NCBI RefSeq assembly: GCF_007290395.2
Contig: NZ_CP041656.2
Location: 1,116,001 to 1,180,000 of the forward strand
Direction: 5' to 3'
DNA length: 64,000 nucleotides
From: Bradyrhizobium cosmicum
GTDB lineage: Bacteria; Pseudomonadota; Alphaproteobacteria; Rhizobiales; Xanthobacteraceae
Shown here: positions 34,032 to 43,194 of the stretch, piece by piece
Layout of the letters: each line of letters begins with the position of its first letter
How positions within the stretch are numbered: position 1 is the stretch's first letter
Notes under the pieces: generated by a model
Databases searched by the model: none
Seen by the model: only the letters and a program-made list of their open reading frames with translations
What the model was told of the DNA's origin: nothing
Made by a program: the position numbers and the translations under genes

Positions 34032-37000
34032 ATGGCCAGCTTCTTCATCGACAGGCCGATCTTCGCCTGGGTCGTCGCGCTGTTCATCTGTCTGATCGGC
34101 GCGATCTCGATCCCGCTGCTGCCGGTCGCGCAATATCCGATCATCGCGCCGCCCTCGATCTCGATCTCGACCAGCTATCCTGGCGCCTCGCCCGAGAACC
34201 TCTACAACAGCGTGACGCGGCTGATCGAGGAGGAGCTCAACGGCGCCTCCGGCATCCTCAATTTCGAATCCACCAGCGACTCGCTCGGCCAAGTCGAGAT
34301 CATCGCCAATTTCCAACCGGGCACCAACACCAACGACGCCTCGGTCGAGGTGCAGAACCGCCTCAAGCGTGTCGAGGCGCGGCTGCCGCGCGCGGTGATC
34401 CAGCAGGGCATCCTGGTCGAGGAAGCCTCCAGTGCGGTGCTCCAGATCATCACGCTGAACTCGACCGACGGCAGCCTCGACGAGGTCGGCCTCGGCGACT
34501 TCATGATCCGCAACGTGCTCGGCGAGATCCGCCGCATCCCCGGCGTCGGCCGCGCCACGCTCTATTCAACCGAGCGCAGCTTGCGCGTCTGGGTCGATCC
34601 GGCCAAGCTCGTCGGCTATGGGCTGACCGCCGATGACGTCAACAAGGCGATATCCGCGCAGAACGCGCAGGTCGCCTCCGGCAGCATCGGCGCCGAGCCG
34701 TCGACCGCGACCCAGCGCACCTCGGCGCTTGTTCTGGTCAAGGGCCAGCTCTCGTCCCCGGATGAATTCGGCGCCATCATCCTGCGCGCCAATGCCGACG
34801 GCTCGACCGTTCGTCTGCGCGACGTCGCGCGCATCGAGGTCGGCGGCCTCAGCTACCAGTTCAACACCCGTCTCGACGGCAAGCCGACCGCCGGTCTCTC
34901 CGTGCTGATGTCGCCGACAGGCAACGCGCTGGCGACCGCGAGCGCGGTCGAGGAGAAGATGAAGGAGCTGTCGCGCTTCTTCCCGGCCAACATCGCCTAC
35001 GAGATTCCCTACAACATCACGCCCGTGGTCGAGGCCTCGATCAAGAAGGTGCTGACGACGCTGCTCGAGGCCGTGGTGCTGGTGTTCGTGGTGATGTTCC
35101 TGTTCCTGCAGAACATCCGCTACACCATCATTCCGACCATCGTGGTGCCGGTGGCGCTGCTGGGCGCCTGCACCATCCTGCTGCTCGCCGGCTATTCCAT
35201 CAACATGCTCTCGATGTTCGGCATGGTGCTGGCGGTCGGCATCCTGGTCGACGACGCCATCGTCGTGGTCGAGAACGTCGAGCGCATCATGGCCGAGGAA
35301 GGCCTGCCGCCGAAGGAAGCGACGCGCAAGGCGATGTCGCAGATCACCGGTGCCATCATCGGCATCACGCTGGTGCTGATGGCGGTGTTCGTGCCGATGG
35401 CGTTCTTTCCGGGCTCGGTCGGCATCATCTACCGCCAGTTCTCCGTGACCATGGTCGCCGCGATCGGCTTCTCCGCCTTCCTGGCGCTGTCGCTGACCCC
35501 GGCGCTGTGCGCGACGCTGCTCAAGCCGGTCGCCAAGGGGCACGGCCATTCGACCAATGTCGTGTTCAGCCGCTTCAATCACCTGCTTGAGGCCTGCCGG
35601 TTTCGCTACGCGCGCACCGTCGGCTTCTCGCTGAAGCGCACCGGCCGGCTGATGCTGGTCTATGTCGCGCTGCTCGTCGGCCTGTCATGGGCCTTCGTCA
35701 ATCTGCCCGGCGGCTTCCTGCCCGTCGACGACCAGGGCTTCGTCACCACCGACGTGCAGACGCCGTCGGATTCGTCCTATGCCCGCACCGAGGCGGTGAT
35801 CGAGAAGGTGGAAAAATATCTGGCGCAGCGGCCGGGCGTGGACAACGTCACTTTCCTCACCGGCTTCAGCTTCTCCGGCCAGGGCATGAACACCGCGCAG
35901 GCCTTCATCACGCTGAAGGACTGGTCCGAGCGTGGGCCGCAGGACTCCGCCGCCGCGATCGTCGCCGACATCAACCGTGATCTGGGCGCGTCGGTCCGCG
36001 ACGCCAAGATCTCCGCGCTGCAGCCGCCGCCGATCGACAATCTCGGCAACTCCTCGGGCTTCTCGTTCCGCCTCCAGGACCGCGGCCAGAAGGGCTATCC
36101 GGCCCTGATGCGCGCCGCCGAACAGCTGATCGCGGAGGCCAATGCGAGCCCGGTGCTGCAGAAGGTCTATGTCGAAGGCCTGCCCGAGGCCGGCGTCGTC
36201 AACCTCGTGATCGACCGCGAGAAGGCCGGCGCCTTCGGCGTCACCTTCGAGGACATCAACAACACGATCTCGACCAATCTCGGCTCGAACTACATCAACG
36301 ACTTCCCGAACCGCGGCCGCATGCAGCGCGTCGTGGTGCAGGCCGACGCCCGCGACCGCATGCGGACCGAGGACATCCTCAACTACAACGTCAAGAACAG
36401 CCGCGGCCAGCTGGTGCCGTTCTCGTCCTTCGCCACCGTCGAGTGGGCGCGCGGCCCGACGCAGATCGCCGGCTTCAACTATTATCCGGCGGTGCGCATC
36501 TCCGGCGAAGCCCGGCCCGGCTTCACCTCGGGCGACGCCATCGCCGAGATGGAGCGGCTCGCCGGCAAGCTGCCGCGCGGCTTCGGCTATGACTGGACCG
36601 GCCAGTCGCTGCAGGAAAAGCTGTCGGGCTCGCAGGCGCCGTTCCTGCTCGCCCTCTCGGTGTTCGTGGTGTTCCTGTGCCTCGCCGCGCTCTACGAGAG
36701 CTGGACCATTCCGCTCGCGGTGCTCTTGACCGTGCCGCTCGGCATCGTCGGCGCGGTGGTCGCGGCGCTGCTGCGGGGCCTGCCCAACGACGTCTATTTC
36801 ACCGTCGGCCTCATCACCATCATTGGTCTTGCGGCCAAGGACGCGATCCTGATCATCGAGTTCGCCAAGGATCTGCGGAAAGAGGGCAAGCCGCTGGTGG
36901 AAGCCACCATCGAAGCCTGCCGCCTGCGCTTCCGCCCGATCCTGATGACCGGCCTTGCCTTCATCTGCGGCGTGCTGCCCATGGCCATCGCCCACGGCGC

Positions 37001-37187
37001 CGGCGGCGCCAGCCAGCAGGCGCTCGGCTCAATCGTGATGGGCGGCATGATCGCGGTGGTGATCCTGGCGCTGCTGATGGTGCCGGTGTTCTTCGTCTCG
37101 GTGCAGCGCGTGCTGGGTGGGGATCGGGAGCCGAAGGCGGACAAGGAAGCCCAGGCGTACGGGCCGCCGGCGCCGGTGAAGCCATAG
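34032..37187 (+). CDS. RND multidrug efflux transporter (HAE1 family, AcrB/MexB type)
   Basis: A 1051-residue pump with the family N-terminus MASFFIDRPIFAWVVALFIC and twelve membrane helices. The conserved helix-4 aspartates are in GILVDDAIVVVENVERIM. Porter-domain blocks such as PGGFLPVDDQGFV are present. It exports hydrophobic and amphiphilic compounds with proton uptake. No outer-membrane channel gene or TetR-type repressor is adjacent, so the channel is shared and regulation is elsewhere. Confidence 0.97.
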   Translation: MASFFIDRPIFAWVVALFICLIGAISIPLLPVAQYPIIAPPSISISTSYPGASPENLYNSVTRLIEEELNGASGILNFESTSDSLGQVEIIANFQPGTNTNDASVEVQNRLKRVEARLPRAVIQQGILVEEASSAVLQIITLNSTDGSLDEVGLGDFMIRNVLGEIRRIPGVGRATLYSTERSLRVWVDPAKLVGYGLTADDVNKAISAQNAQVASGSIGAEPSTATQRTSALVLVKGQLSSPDEFGAIILRANADGSTVRLRDVARIEVGGLSYQFNTRLDGKPTAGLSVLMSPTGNALATASAVEEKMKELSRFFPANIAYEIPYNITPVVEASIKKVLTTLLEAVVLVFVVMFLFLQNIRYTIIPTIVVPVALLGACTILLLAGYSINMLSMFGMVLAVGILVDDAIVVVENVERIMAEEGLPPKEATRKAMSQITGAIIGITLVLMAVFVPMAFFPGSVGIIYRQFSVTMVAAIGFSAFLALSLTPALCATLLKPVAKGHGHSTNVVFSRFNHLLEACRFRYARTVGFSLKRTGRLMLVYVALLVGLSWAFVNLPGGFLPVDDQGFVTTDVQTPSDSSYARTEAVIEKVEKYLAQRPGVDNVTFLTGFSFSGQGMNTAQAFITLKDWSERGPQDSAAAIVADINRDLGASVRDAKISALQPPPIDNLGNSSGFSFRLQDRGQKGYPALMRAAEQLIAEANASPVLQKVYVEGLPEAGVVNLVIDREKAGAFGVTFEDINNTISTNLGSNYINDFPNRGRMQRVVVQADARDRMRTEDILNYNVKNSRGQLVPFSSFATVEWARGPTQIAGFNYYPAVRISGEARPGFTSGDAIAEMERLAGKLPRGFGYDWTGQSLQEKLSGSQAPFLLALSVFVVFLCLAALYESWTIPLAVLLTVPLGIVGAVVAALLRGLPNDVYFTVGLITIIGLAAKDAILIIEFAKDLRKEGKPLVEATIEACRLRFRPILMTGLAFICGVLPMAIAHGAGGASQQALGSIVMGGMIAVVILALLMVPVFFVSVQRVLGGDREPKADKEAQAYGPPAPVKP

Positions 37188-37198
37188 GGCAAACTGTC

Positions 37199-37239
37199 AT
37201 GCCCCGCCTAGTGCGCTCTTGCGCACGGGGGCGGGGCAT
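37199..37239. repeat. GC-rich hairpin after the RND pump gene
   Basis: ATGCCCCGCC (37199-37208) pairs with GGCGGGGCAT (37230-37239), and inside it GTGCGC-TCTT-GCGCAC forms a second stem. It begins 12 bases after the pump stop and has no T-tract. It may protect the mRNA end or aid termination (inference). Confidence 0.6.
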
Positions 37240-37282
37240 ACAGTGCGCCGCAGCCACTCCGGATCCAACTGATGTCTCTGGA

Positions 37283-37313
37283 TACTGGATCATCCGCCTT
37301 CGCGGATGATGAC
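37283..37313. repeat. Family B repeat, right half only
   Basis: TACTGGATCATCCGCCTTCG and then CGGATGATGAC match the right arm of the complete element at 22714-22813 with a few differences. The left arm is missing, so this is a truncated copy next to the disturbed region 37342-38104. Confidence 0.7.
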
Positions 37314-37341
37314 GGCGGAGAATGCGGACTAGCCTGCGCCC

Positions 37342-37370
37342 TTACGCCGGTTTCCTCAAGATCTTCACCA
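37342..37370 (-). pseudogene. Duplicated remnant of the inositol monophosphatase 3' end
   Basis: These 29 bases match 26 of 29 in 38076-38104, the true 3' end of the inositol monophosphatase gene. Read on the minus strand the segment encodes LVKILRKPA followed by a TAA stop, identical at the protein level to the real end (GELVKILRKPA). Weaker similarity continues about 15 bases past the stop. The two copies bracket the GNAT gene at 37393-37914. Confidence 0.75.
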
Positions 37371-37392
37371 GCCCGCCGAGGAGGGCTGTTAC

Positions 37393-37914
37393 CTACATGA
37401 CCTTTTCGAACAGGAATCCTTCGCTCCCCGCCGGATCGTCCGAAACAACTGGGTGGTTCGGATCGGTATGCCGGTCGTTGAAGAATTCGATGATCTTGAA
37501 ACCACACTTGTTAACGTAGAAGTGGATGTTTCTTTTCTCGAAATATGGAGTGTGAGTCCGCCACGCCACTGTTTTCGGATACCGGTGTTCCAAAGCAAGC
37601 CAGGCTTTGTGGCCCAAACCGCGCCCCTCTTCGCCAACCTTCAAGAAGAAAAGATCCAGCGTATTGCGGTGGGTTTCTTCATTGATGCTCACCACTGCGC
37701 CGCCGACCTTTCTGCCATCGCACATGATCCGCAGCGCCACCGCTCCCTTGGCGTTGATCGAATGGTCCAAGTCGTCGTCTGAAGGAATGGGCCCATCCGG
37801 CAGATTGTCGAATTCCTCCTTAACAGCTATCGAAAAGGCGTCCTGCAATTCCTTTTTGAAATCGCCGATATCGATTGCGTCGACTTTCACCAGGCTGATT
37901 TGAGTGTCGGACAT
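37393..37914 (-). CDS. GNAT-family N-acetyltransferase, likely acquired
   Basis: A 173-residue GNAT-fold protein: ALRIMCDGRKVGGAVVSIN, LDLFFLKVGEEGRGLGHKAW and HTPYFEKRNIHFYVNKCGFKI (split). The substrate is unknown. The start at 37914 has GAGGACG upstream. Its base composition is visibly less GC-rich than that of the flanking genes, with runs such as AATTCGATGATC. It sits between two copies of the inositol monophosphatase 3' end, which points to insertion by transfer or recombination. Confidence 0.82.
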   Translation of the reverse strand: MSDTQISLVKVDAIDIGDFKKELQDAFSIAVKEEFDNLPDGPIPSDDDLDHSINAKGAVALRIMCDGRKVGGAVVSINEETHRNTLDLFFLKVGEEGRGLGHKAWLALEHRYPKTVAWRTHTPYFEKRNIHFYVNKCGFKIIEFFNDRHTDPNHPVVSDDPAGSEGFLFEKVM

Positions 37915-38075
37915 ATCGTCCTCGTAGGTGCTTGCTGCAGACGTCAGGCTGATGTTCTCGGCAGAAAACCGGGCAACCGCCGTGTGGTCACAAAGAGCCT
38001 TCCCGCGCGACATCGAAAAGCCGCTCCGAGGGGGGCGCCTCCGCGCGATGAGTGCTGGGCGTCGAGCTTGCGCTG

Positions 38076-38867
38076 TTACGCCGGCTTCCGCAAAATCTTC
38101 ACCAATTCCCCGTGCACGAACTCATTCCCGCACACCACATGACCGGTCACAACCGGGTCGCCCGGCGTGTCGATGTCGGTCACCGTCCCACCTGCTTCGC
38201 GCACCATGATCAGCCCGGCGGCGACATCCCAGGACTGGAGGTTGCGCTCCCAGTAGCCGTCGAGGCGGCCGGCGGCGACGAAGGCGAGGTCGAGGGAGGC
38301 GGCGCCGAAGCGGCGCAAGCCGGCGACGCGGTCCTGGATCGCAGTCATCTCGCGGCGGAATTCCTCGTGGTCGCCGCGGCCGATATGGGGCAGGCCGCAG
38401 GCCACCACGCATTCGTTGAGCTGGCGACGGCCGGCCACCCGCAGGCGCTGGTCGTTGAGGAAGGCGCCCTTGCCGCGCTCGGCGATGTAGAGCTCGTCAT
38501 TGGCGGGGTTGTAGATCACGCCAGCAATGATGGTGCCCTCGCGGGCGAGGCCGATCGAGATCGCGAATTGCGGGATGCCGTGCAGGAAGTTGGTGGTGCC
38601 GTCGAGCGGATCGACGATCCAGGTGTGGCTCTTGTCGCTGCCCTCGCGGGTGCCGCCTTCCTCGCCGATGAAGCCGTAGCCGGGCCGGGCCTTGGCGAGG
38701 TCCTGGTAGAGCATCTCCTCGGCGCGCTTGTCGGCGAGCGAGACGAAATTGGCCGGGCCCTTCAGCGAGACCTGGAGATGCTCGATCTCGCCGAGATCGC
38801 GCTTGAGGCTGCGGCCGGCGCGGCGCGCGGCCTTGACCATGACGTTGATAGTGGCGGAATACAGCAT
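38076..38867 (-). CDS. suhB: Inositol monophosphatase family protein (SuhB/CysQ-like)
   Basis: A 263-residue Mg-dependent phosphatase. Motif 1 residues EEGG (FIGEEGG) are followed by WIVDPLDGTTNFLHGIPQF at about 83-101 and SWDVAAGLIMVREAGG near 210. It removes phosphate from inositol-1-phosphate or related sugars, and SuhB also affects rRNA antitermination in enterobacteria. Its 3' end is duplicated at 37342-37370. Confidence 0.93.
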   Translation of the reverse strand: MLYSATINVMVKAARRAGRSLKRDLGEIEHLQVSLKGPANFVSLADKRAEEMLYQDLAKARPGYGFIGEEGGTREGSDKSHTWIVDPLDGTTNFLHGIPQFAISIGLAREGTIIAGVIYNPANDELYIAERGKGAFLNDQRLRVAGRRQLNECVVACGLPHIGRGDHEEFRREMTAIQDRVAGLRRFGAASLDLAFVAAGRLDGYWERNLQSWDVAAGLIMVREAGGTVTDIDTPGDPVVTGHVVCGNEFVHGELVKILRKPA

Positions 38868-38964
38868 GTGCTCTGGTCTTGATCGGGGAAAATGGCGCGA
38901 AATCGCGCGTCTTTGAGGGATGGGGTGCCCTGCGGGGCGCCTGACGTCAAGTCATTGGGTCAAG

Positions 38965-40047
38965 TCATTTGGTCCCGAGCCATTTCCGGGCGGCGGCCTC
39001 GGCCTTGGAGCGGTCCTCGGCCGGCAGGTCGGAAAACTGCTTGTCGAGCTCCGGATCGCCCTTGCCGACGGTCTTGGCGACCAAATGCCATTTGAACCCC
39101 TCGACCTTGTCCACGGACGTGCCCATGCCGTTGATCAGCACCCAGGCCAGCCGGTTCTGCGCGATCGCGCTGCCCTGGCGGGAGGCCTTGCGGAGCAGGG
39201 CCACAGCCGCGGGCTGGTTCTTCGGCGTGCCGGTGCCGTTGAACATGGCGATGGCGTATTCGACCTCGGCATCGACATTGTCGGCCAGTGACGCGGCCTG
39301 CAGCAGCCGCACCGCGCGTTCCGCGTCCTTCGGGACCCCGGTGCCTTCCTTGTAGAACGTCGCGAGCGCGTATTGCGCCTCGGGCAGGCCGGCATCGGCC
39401 GCCTGGCGCAACAGCTCGGCGGACCGCTTGACGTCCTGCGGCAGGGTCTGGCCGTCGAGATAGAGCAGCGCCAGGTTATAGGCCGCCTTGGGCTCGCCGA
39501 GCTTGGCGGAGGAGGCCATCAGCTTGACCGCCTCGCCCTTGTCGACAGGGCCGCCGCGGCCGGACATGCGCATCATGGCGAGTGCGAACATCGCCTCGCG
39601 GTCGCCGGCGTCCGCGGCGCGCTTGTACCATTCGAGCGCCTTGGCGTAATCGCGGCGGATGCCCATGGCATTGGAATAGAGCTCGCCGAGCATGGTCATC
39701 GCCTTGGGATCGCCGGCCTTGGCGCGGTCGGTGGCGAGATCGAACGCCGTCTTGTACTGGCCGCGCTGATAGGCGCCGAACACCAGATCGACACCGGGAG
39801 TGTCGGTCGCCGGCGCGGGAATCACGGTCGCGGGCAGCGCCGGCTTGGGCGAGGGGGCCGGCTTGGGCGACGCCGAAGGCTTTGGCGCCGGCGCGGCCTC
39901 CTTCTTCTTGGTGATCGTGTGCGGTTTGGGCTTCGGCTTTTCGGCGGGCGCGCTCGGCGTGGTCACCTGCGGCGCGATCTGGAGCTGCGCGGCGGCGGGC
40001 GCCGTGAGCAGCAGCGTGGCCAGGAGGGTGATGCGCGGGAGCTTCAT
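38965..40047 (-). CDS. Exported Sel1-repeat (TPR-like) protein
   Basis: A 360-residue protein with a signal peptide (MKLPRITLLATLLLTAPAAA). A Pro/Lys/Ala-rich linker (about 22-75) is followed by six or so Sel1-like repeats of 36 residues, for example GDPKAMTMLGELYSNAMG, GLPEAQYALATFYKEGTGVP and GSAIAQNRLAWVLINGMG. Sel1 arrays are protein-binding scaffolds, often in the envelope. Two tandem copies of GTCAAGTCATT(T)GG at 38946-38972 overlap its stop codon. It is downstream of the ThiE-like gene with 8 bases between them. Confidence 0.88.
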   Translation of the reverse strand: MKLPRITLLATLLLTAPAAAQLQIAPQVTTPSAPAEKPKPKPHTITKKKEAAPAPKPSASPKPAPSPKPALPATVIPAPATDTPGVDLVFGAYQRGQYKTAFDLATDRAKAGDPKAMTMLGELYSNAMGIRRDYAKALEWYKRAADAGDREAMFALAMMRMSGRGGPVDKGEAVKLMASSAKLGEPKAAYNLALLYLDGQTLPQDVKRSAELLRQAADAGLPEAQYALATFYKEGTGVPKDAERAVRLLQAASLADNVDAEVEYAIAMFNGTGTPKNQPAAVALLRKASRQGSAIAQNRLAWVLINGMGTSVDKVEGFKWHLVAKTVGKGDPELDKQFSDLPAEDRSKAEAAARKWLGTK

Positions 40048-40055
40048 GTCGGGCG

Positions 40056-40745
40056 CTAGCCGTGCTCGCCGCTCACAGGATTTTGCTCTGCAAGCGCAGT
40101 CGCATGGGCCTTCTTGATCGCAGCGTCGGCCTCGACCAGCGCAGCCTTGGGCCCGCGCGGATCGGCCCAGATGAATTCGCCGACCAGCACGAAATCGGCG
40201 CCGCAGGCCGCGAAGTCATGGGCCTCCTCGAGCGAGGTGGCAAAGCCGACGCAAGGTGGCTCGAACAGCTCGGCCCACCAGTCCAGCCGCTCGGCGATCG
40301 CCTGCGATGACGGGCGCTGGCCTTTGCCGTCGGGTTCGCCGAACAGCACATAATCCGCGCCGATCTCGCCCGCGTCCATGGAATGGTGCCGCGTCGTCAG
40401 CCCGCCGACGCCGGCGATGCGATCGGGCTTGAGCGATGGCAGCGCCTCTTTCAGCGCGGCGATGCCGGGCAGATGGGCGCCGTCGGCGCCGCCGCGTGCA
40501 ACGAGCTCGGGATGGCCTTCGACGAGCAGCGCGGCACCCGCCTTCTGCACGACCGGCGCGAGCGCCTTGATGCGCGTGATCATGGTGCGCTGGTCGGTCT
40601 CCTTCAGCCGCAGCAGCACGGCCGCGACGTCGGCGGCAGCAAGCAGGGCCGGCAACTCGGCTTGAAGCGCAGCGGGATCATCGACGACAGGCGTCGCGAG
40701 ATAGAGGCGCGGCGCGGGGCGCGGCGGAGGCGATTTGTTCGACAA
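40056..40745 (-). CDS. ThiE/TenI-like thiamine phosphate synthase homologue
   Basis: A 229-residue TIM-barrel protein of the ThiE/TenI family. Family blocks are altered: DGAHLPG replaces the DGVHLG motif, AGVGGLTTRHHSMDAGEIGADYVLFG (split) carries a longer loop than GVSxHs, and GEPDGKGQRPS replaces the GPIFxTxTK phosphate-binding loop. It may be a diverged thiamine-phosphate synthase or a TenI-like protein. No other thiamine genes are near; it follows the class I aldolase by 3 bases, so it is co-transcribed with glycolytic genes. Confidence 0.75.
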   Translation of the reverse strand: MSNKSPPPRPAPRLYLATPVVDDPAALQAELPALLAAADVAAVLLRLKETDQRTMITRIKALAPVVQKAGAALLVEGHPELVARGGADGAHLPGIAALKEALPSLKPDRIAGVGGLTTRHHSMDAGEIGADYVLFGEPDGKGQRPSSQAIAERLDWWAELFEPPCVGFATSLEEAHDFAACGADFVLVGEFIWADPRGPKAALVEADAAIKKAHATALAEQNPVSGEHG

Positions 40746-40748
40746 GAT

Positions 40749-41774
40749 CTAGGCTGCTTTCTTTTCCAGGCTGCTTTGCCACTCGCCCCTGGAGGCGAGC
40801 CCGTTCATGCGGGCGCGATGACTGAAGGCGCTTTGCCCGGCCGCGACGTTCTCGGCCTTGCCCGACCAGGCCTTCTGCGGCGCGGCCTGCAGCGCGCGGC
40901 CGTAGGAGAACGTCAGGCCCCAGGGCAGCGGGCCGAGCTTGTGCATGGCGTTGAGATGCGCTGTGGCCTCTTCGTCCGACTGGCCGCCGGACAGGAAGGC
41001 GATGCCCGGCACCGCCGCAGGCACGCAGGCCTTCAGCAGTCGGATCGTCTTCTCCGCGACCTCTTCGACGGAGGCCTGCTTCGGGCACTTCTTGCCTGAG
41101 ATCGCCATGTTCGGTTTCAGCACCATGCCTTCAAGCGCGACGCGCTGCACGCGCAGCTCCTGGAATGTCTTGTTGAGCACGCGCTGGGTTACTTCATAGC
41201 AGCGGTCGATGTCGTGATCGCCGTCCATCAGCACCTCCGGCTCGACGATGGGCACGATCTGCGCCGCCTGGCACAGCGCGGCGTAGCGCGCCAGCGCGTG
41301 GGCGTTGACGCTGATCGCGGTCATCGAGGGAATCCCGCTGCCGATGTCGATCACCGCGCGCCATTTGGCGAAACGCGCGCCGCGCTCGTAGTATTTCTTC
41401 AGCCGCTCGGCGAGCTTGTCGAGCCCGACGGTGACCAGCTCACCCGGGCACATCGGCAGGGCTTGCGTGCCCTCGTCGACCTTGATGCCGGGGATGGCGC
41501 CGCTCTGTTCGATCAGCTTCACCAGCGGCGTGCCGTCCGCGGCGTCCTGCCAGATCGTCTCGTCATAGAGGATCACGCCGGAAATATACTGGCTCATGGC
41601 CTCCTTCGAGCGGAACAGCATCTCGCGATAGTCGCGGCGATTGCTTTCCGTCGATTCCACGCCGATCGCGTCGAAACGTTTCTTGATGGTGCCGGAGGAT
41701 TCGTCGGCGGCAAGAATGCCCTTGCCCGGCGCGACCATGGCGGTCGCGATCTTGTTGAGCTCAGTCAGATTCAT
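40749..41774 (-). CDS. fbaB: Fructose-bisphosphate aldolase, class I
   Basis: A 341-residue Schiff-base aldolase of the eukaryote-like type: GKGILAADESSGTIKKRF at about 18-35, the Schiff-base Lys in LEGMVLKPNMAI, and IAFLSGGQSDEEATAHLNAM. It cleaves fructose-1,6-bisphosphate to DHAP and glyceraldehyde-3-phosphate without metal. The start at 41774 has GAGAGGTCC-like spacing. It is downstream of the class II enzyme, separated by a large palindrome. Confidence 0.96.
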   Translation of the reverse strand: MNLTELNKIATAMVAPGKGILAADESSGTIKKRFDAIGVESTESNRRDYREMLFRSKEAMSQYISGVILYDETIWQDAADGTPLVKLIEQSGAIPGIKVDEGTQALPMCPGELVTVGLDKLAERLKKYYERGARFAKWRAVIDIGSGIPSMTAISVNAHALARYAALCQAAQIVPIVEPEVLMDGDHDIDRCYEVTQRVLNKTFQELRVQRVALEGMVLKPNMAISGKKCPKQASVEEVAEKTIRLLKACVPAAVPGIAFLSGGQSDEEATAHLNAMHKLGPLPWGLTFSYGRALQAAPQKAWSGKAENVAAGQSAFSHRARMNGLASRGEWQSSLEKKAA

Positions 41775-42073
41775 CGAGAGGTCCTCCCAAAACGATTCTG
41801 CCCTTGCCTGTGAAAATAGACGGTTCTCGGGCAATTGCCGAGTTAACGTTCGTCGCAGGGTAAAGGGGCGGGAGGTCAGGGTTGTTCGCCTCTCCCCGCT
41901 CGCGGGGAGAGGCCGGAATGCGCGCTTAAAGCGCGTATTCCGGGTGAGGGGGACTCTCCGCGGGTCCAATTGCCAGCGTCCCCGGGGAGACTCCCCCTCA
42001 CCCCAACCCTCTCCCCGCAAGCGGGGCGAGGGGAGGATAGGGCGCAGCCAGCCTTACGCCACCGCGCGATCGC
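41775..42073. other. 299-bp gap between the two aldolase genes
   Basis: No gene is seen. Bases 41889-42036 are the family F palindrome, described separately. The remaining 115 bases on the class I side can hold a promoter for fbaB, but no clear hexamers stand out. Confidence 0.6.
41889..42036. repeat. Family F palindromic repeat (CCTCTCCCCGC type)
   Basis: Both ends are self-complementary stems: CTCTCCCCGCTCGCGGGGAG on the left and CTCTCCCCGCAAGCGGGGCG on the right. Together the whole unit folds as a long palindrome through GTGAGGGGGACTCTCC and GGGGAGACTCCCCCTCAC. Such elements are common in alphaproteobacteria. It lies between fbaA and fbaB. Confidence 0.9.
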
Positions 42074-43141
42074 TTACGCCACCTTCGGGTCCAGCTCGCC
42101 CTTGGCGTAGCGCTTGGCCATTTCGGCCGGGGTCAGAACCTTCTTGAACTTGGAGGCCTGGCCTGCGGTATTGAACTCCTGCAGCCGCTGCTTGCACAGC
42201 TTGGTCATCGCTTCCATTGCGGGCTTCAGGTACTTGCGCGGGTCGAACTCTTCCGGGTGCTCCTTGAACACCTTGCGGATCTGGCCGGTCATGGCCATGC
42301 GGTTGTCGGTGTCGATGTTGATCTTGCGCACGCCGTGCTTGATGCCGCGCTGGATCTCGGAGACCGGCACGCCCCAGGTCGGCTTCATCTTGCCGCCGAA
42401 CTCGTTGATGATGTCCTGGAGGTCCTGCGGCACCGACGAGGAGCCGTGCATCACCAGATGCGTGTTCGGCAGCTTGCGGTGGATTTCCTCGATCACGTTC
42501 ATGGCGAGGATGTCGCCGTCGGGCTTGCGCGTGAACTTGTAGGCGCCGTGAGACGTCCCCATCGCGATCGCGAGCGCGTCGACCTTGGTCTCCTGCACGA
42601 ACTTCACGGCCTCGTCGGGATTGGTCAGGAGCTGGTCGTGGCTGAGCTTGCCCTCGGCGCCGTGGCCGTCTTCCTTGTCGCCCATGCCGGTTTCGAGCGA
42701 GCCGAGCACGCCGAGCTCACCCTCGACCGAGATGCCGCCGAGATGGGCCATGTCGGTCACGGTCTTGGTGACGCCGACATTGTAGGTCCAGTCGGCCGGG
42801 CTCTTGCCGTCGGCCTTGAGCGAGCCGTCCATCATCACCGAGGTGAAGCCGGCCTGGATCGCGGTCATGCAGGTCGCTGCCTCGTTGCCGTGGTCGAGAT
42901 GCACGCAGACCGGAATGTGCGGATAGATCTCGGTGACCGCGTCCATCATGTGCTTGAGCATGATGTCGTTGGCGTAGGAACGCGCGCCGCGCGAGGCTTG
43001 GATGATGACGGGCGCGTCGACCGTATTGGCCGCGTCCATGATCGCCAGCGCCTGTTCCATGTTGTTGATGTTGAAGGCCGGTACGCCGTAATCGTTCTCA
43101 GCCGCATGGTCGAGCAATTGACGCAACGTGATCCGAGCCAT
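42074..43141 (-). CDS. fbaA: Fructose-bisphosphate aldolase, class II (Calvin cycle subtype)
   Basis: A 355-residue zinc aldolase. Metal and substrate motifs are [14 protein letters not shown], the conserved HGSSSVPQ and [11 protein letters not shown]. The sequence around [19 protein letters not shown] fits the longer CbbA-like subtype used in both glycolysis and the Calvin cycle. The start at 43141 has CGGAGAGAAAG upstream. It follows pgk by 53 bases. Confidence 0.96.
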   Translation of the reverse strand: MARITLRQLLDHAAENDYGVPAFNINNMEQALAIMDAANTVDAPVIIQASRGARSYANDIMLKHMMDAVTEIYPHIPVCVHLDHGNEAATCMTAIQAGFTSVMMDGSLKADGKSPADWTYNVGVTKTVTDMAHLGGISVEGELGVLGSLETGMGDKEDGHGAEGKLSHDQLLTNPDEAVKFVQETKVDALAIAMGTSHGAYKFTRKPDGDILAMNVIEEIHRKLPNTHLVMHGSSSVPQDLQDIINEFGGKMKPTWGVPVSEIQRGIKHGVRKINIDTDNRMAMTGQIRKVFKEHPEEFDPRKYLKPAMEAMTKLCKQRLQEFNTAGQASKFKKVLTPAEMAKRYAKGELDPKVA

Positions 43142-43194
43142 GTGTCTTTCTCTCCGGTTGGGCCTCTGGCGGCCGCTAGTTTCTTGCAGACTGA

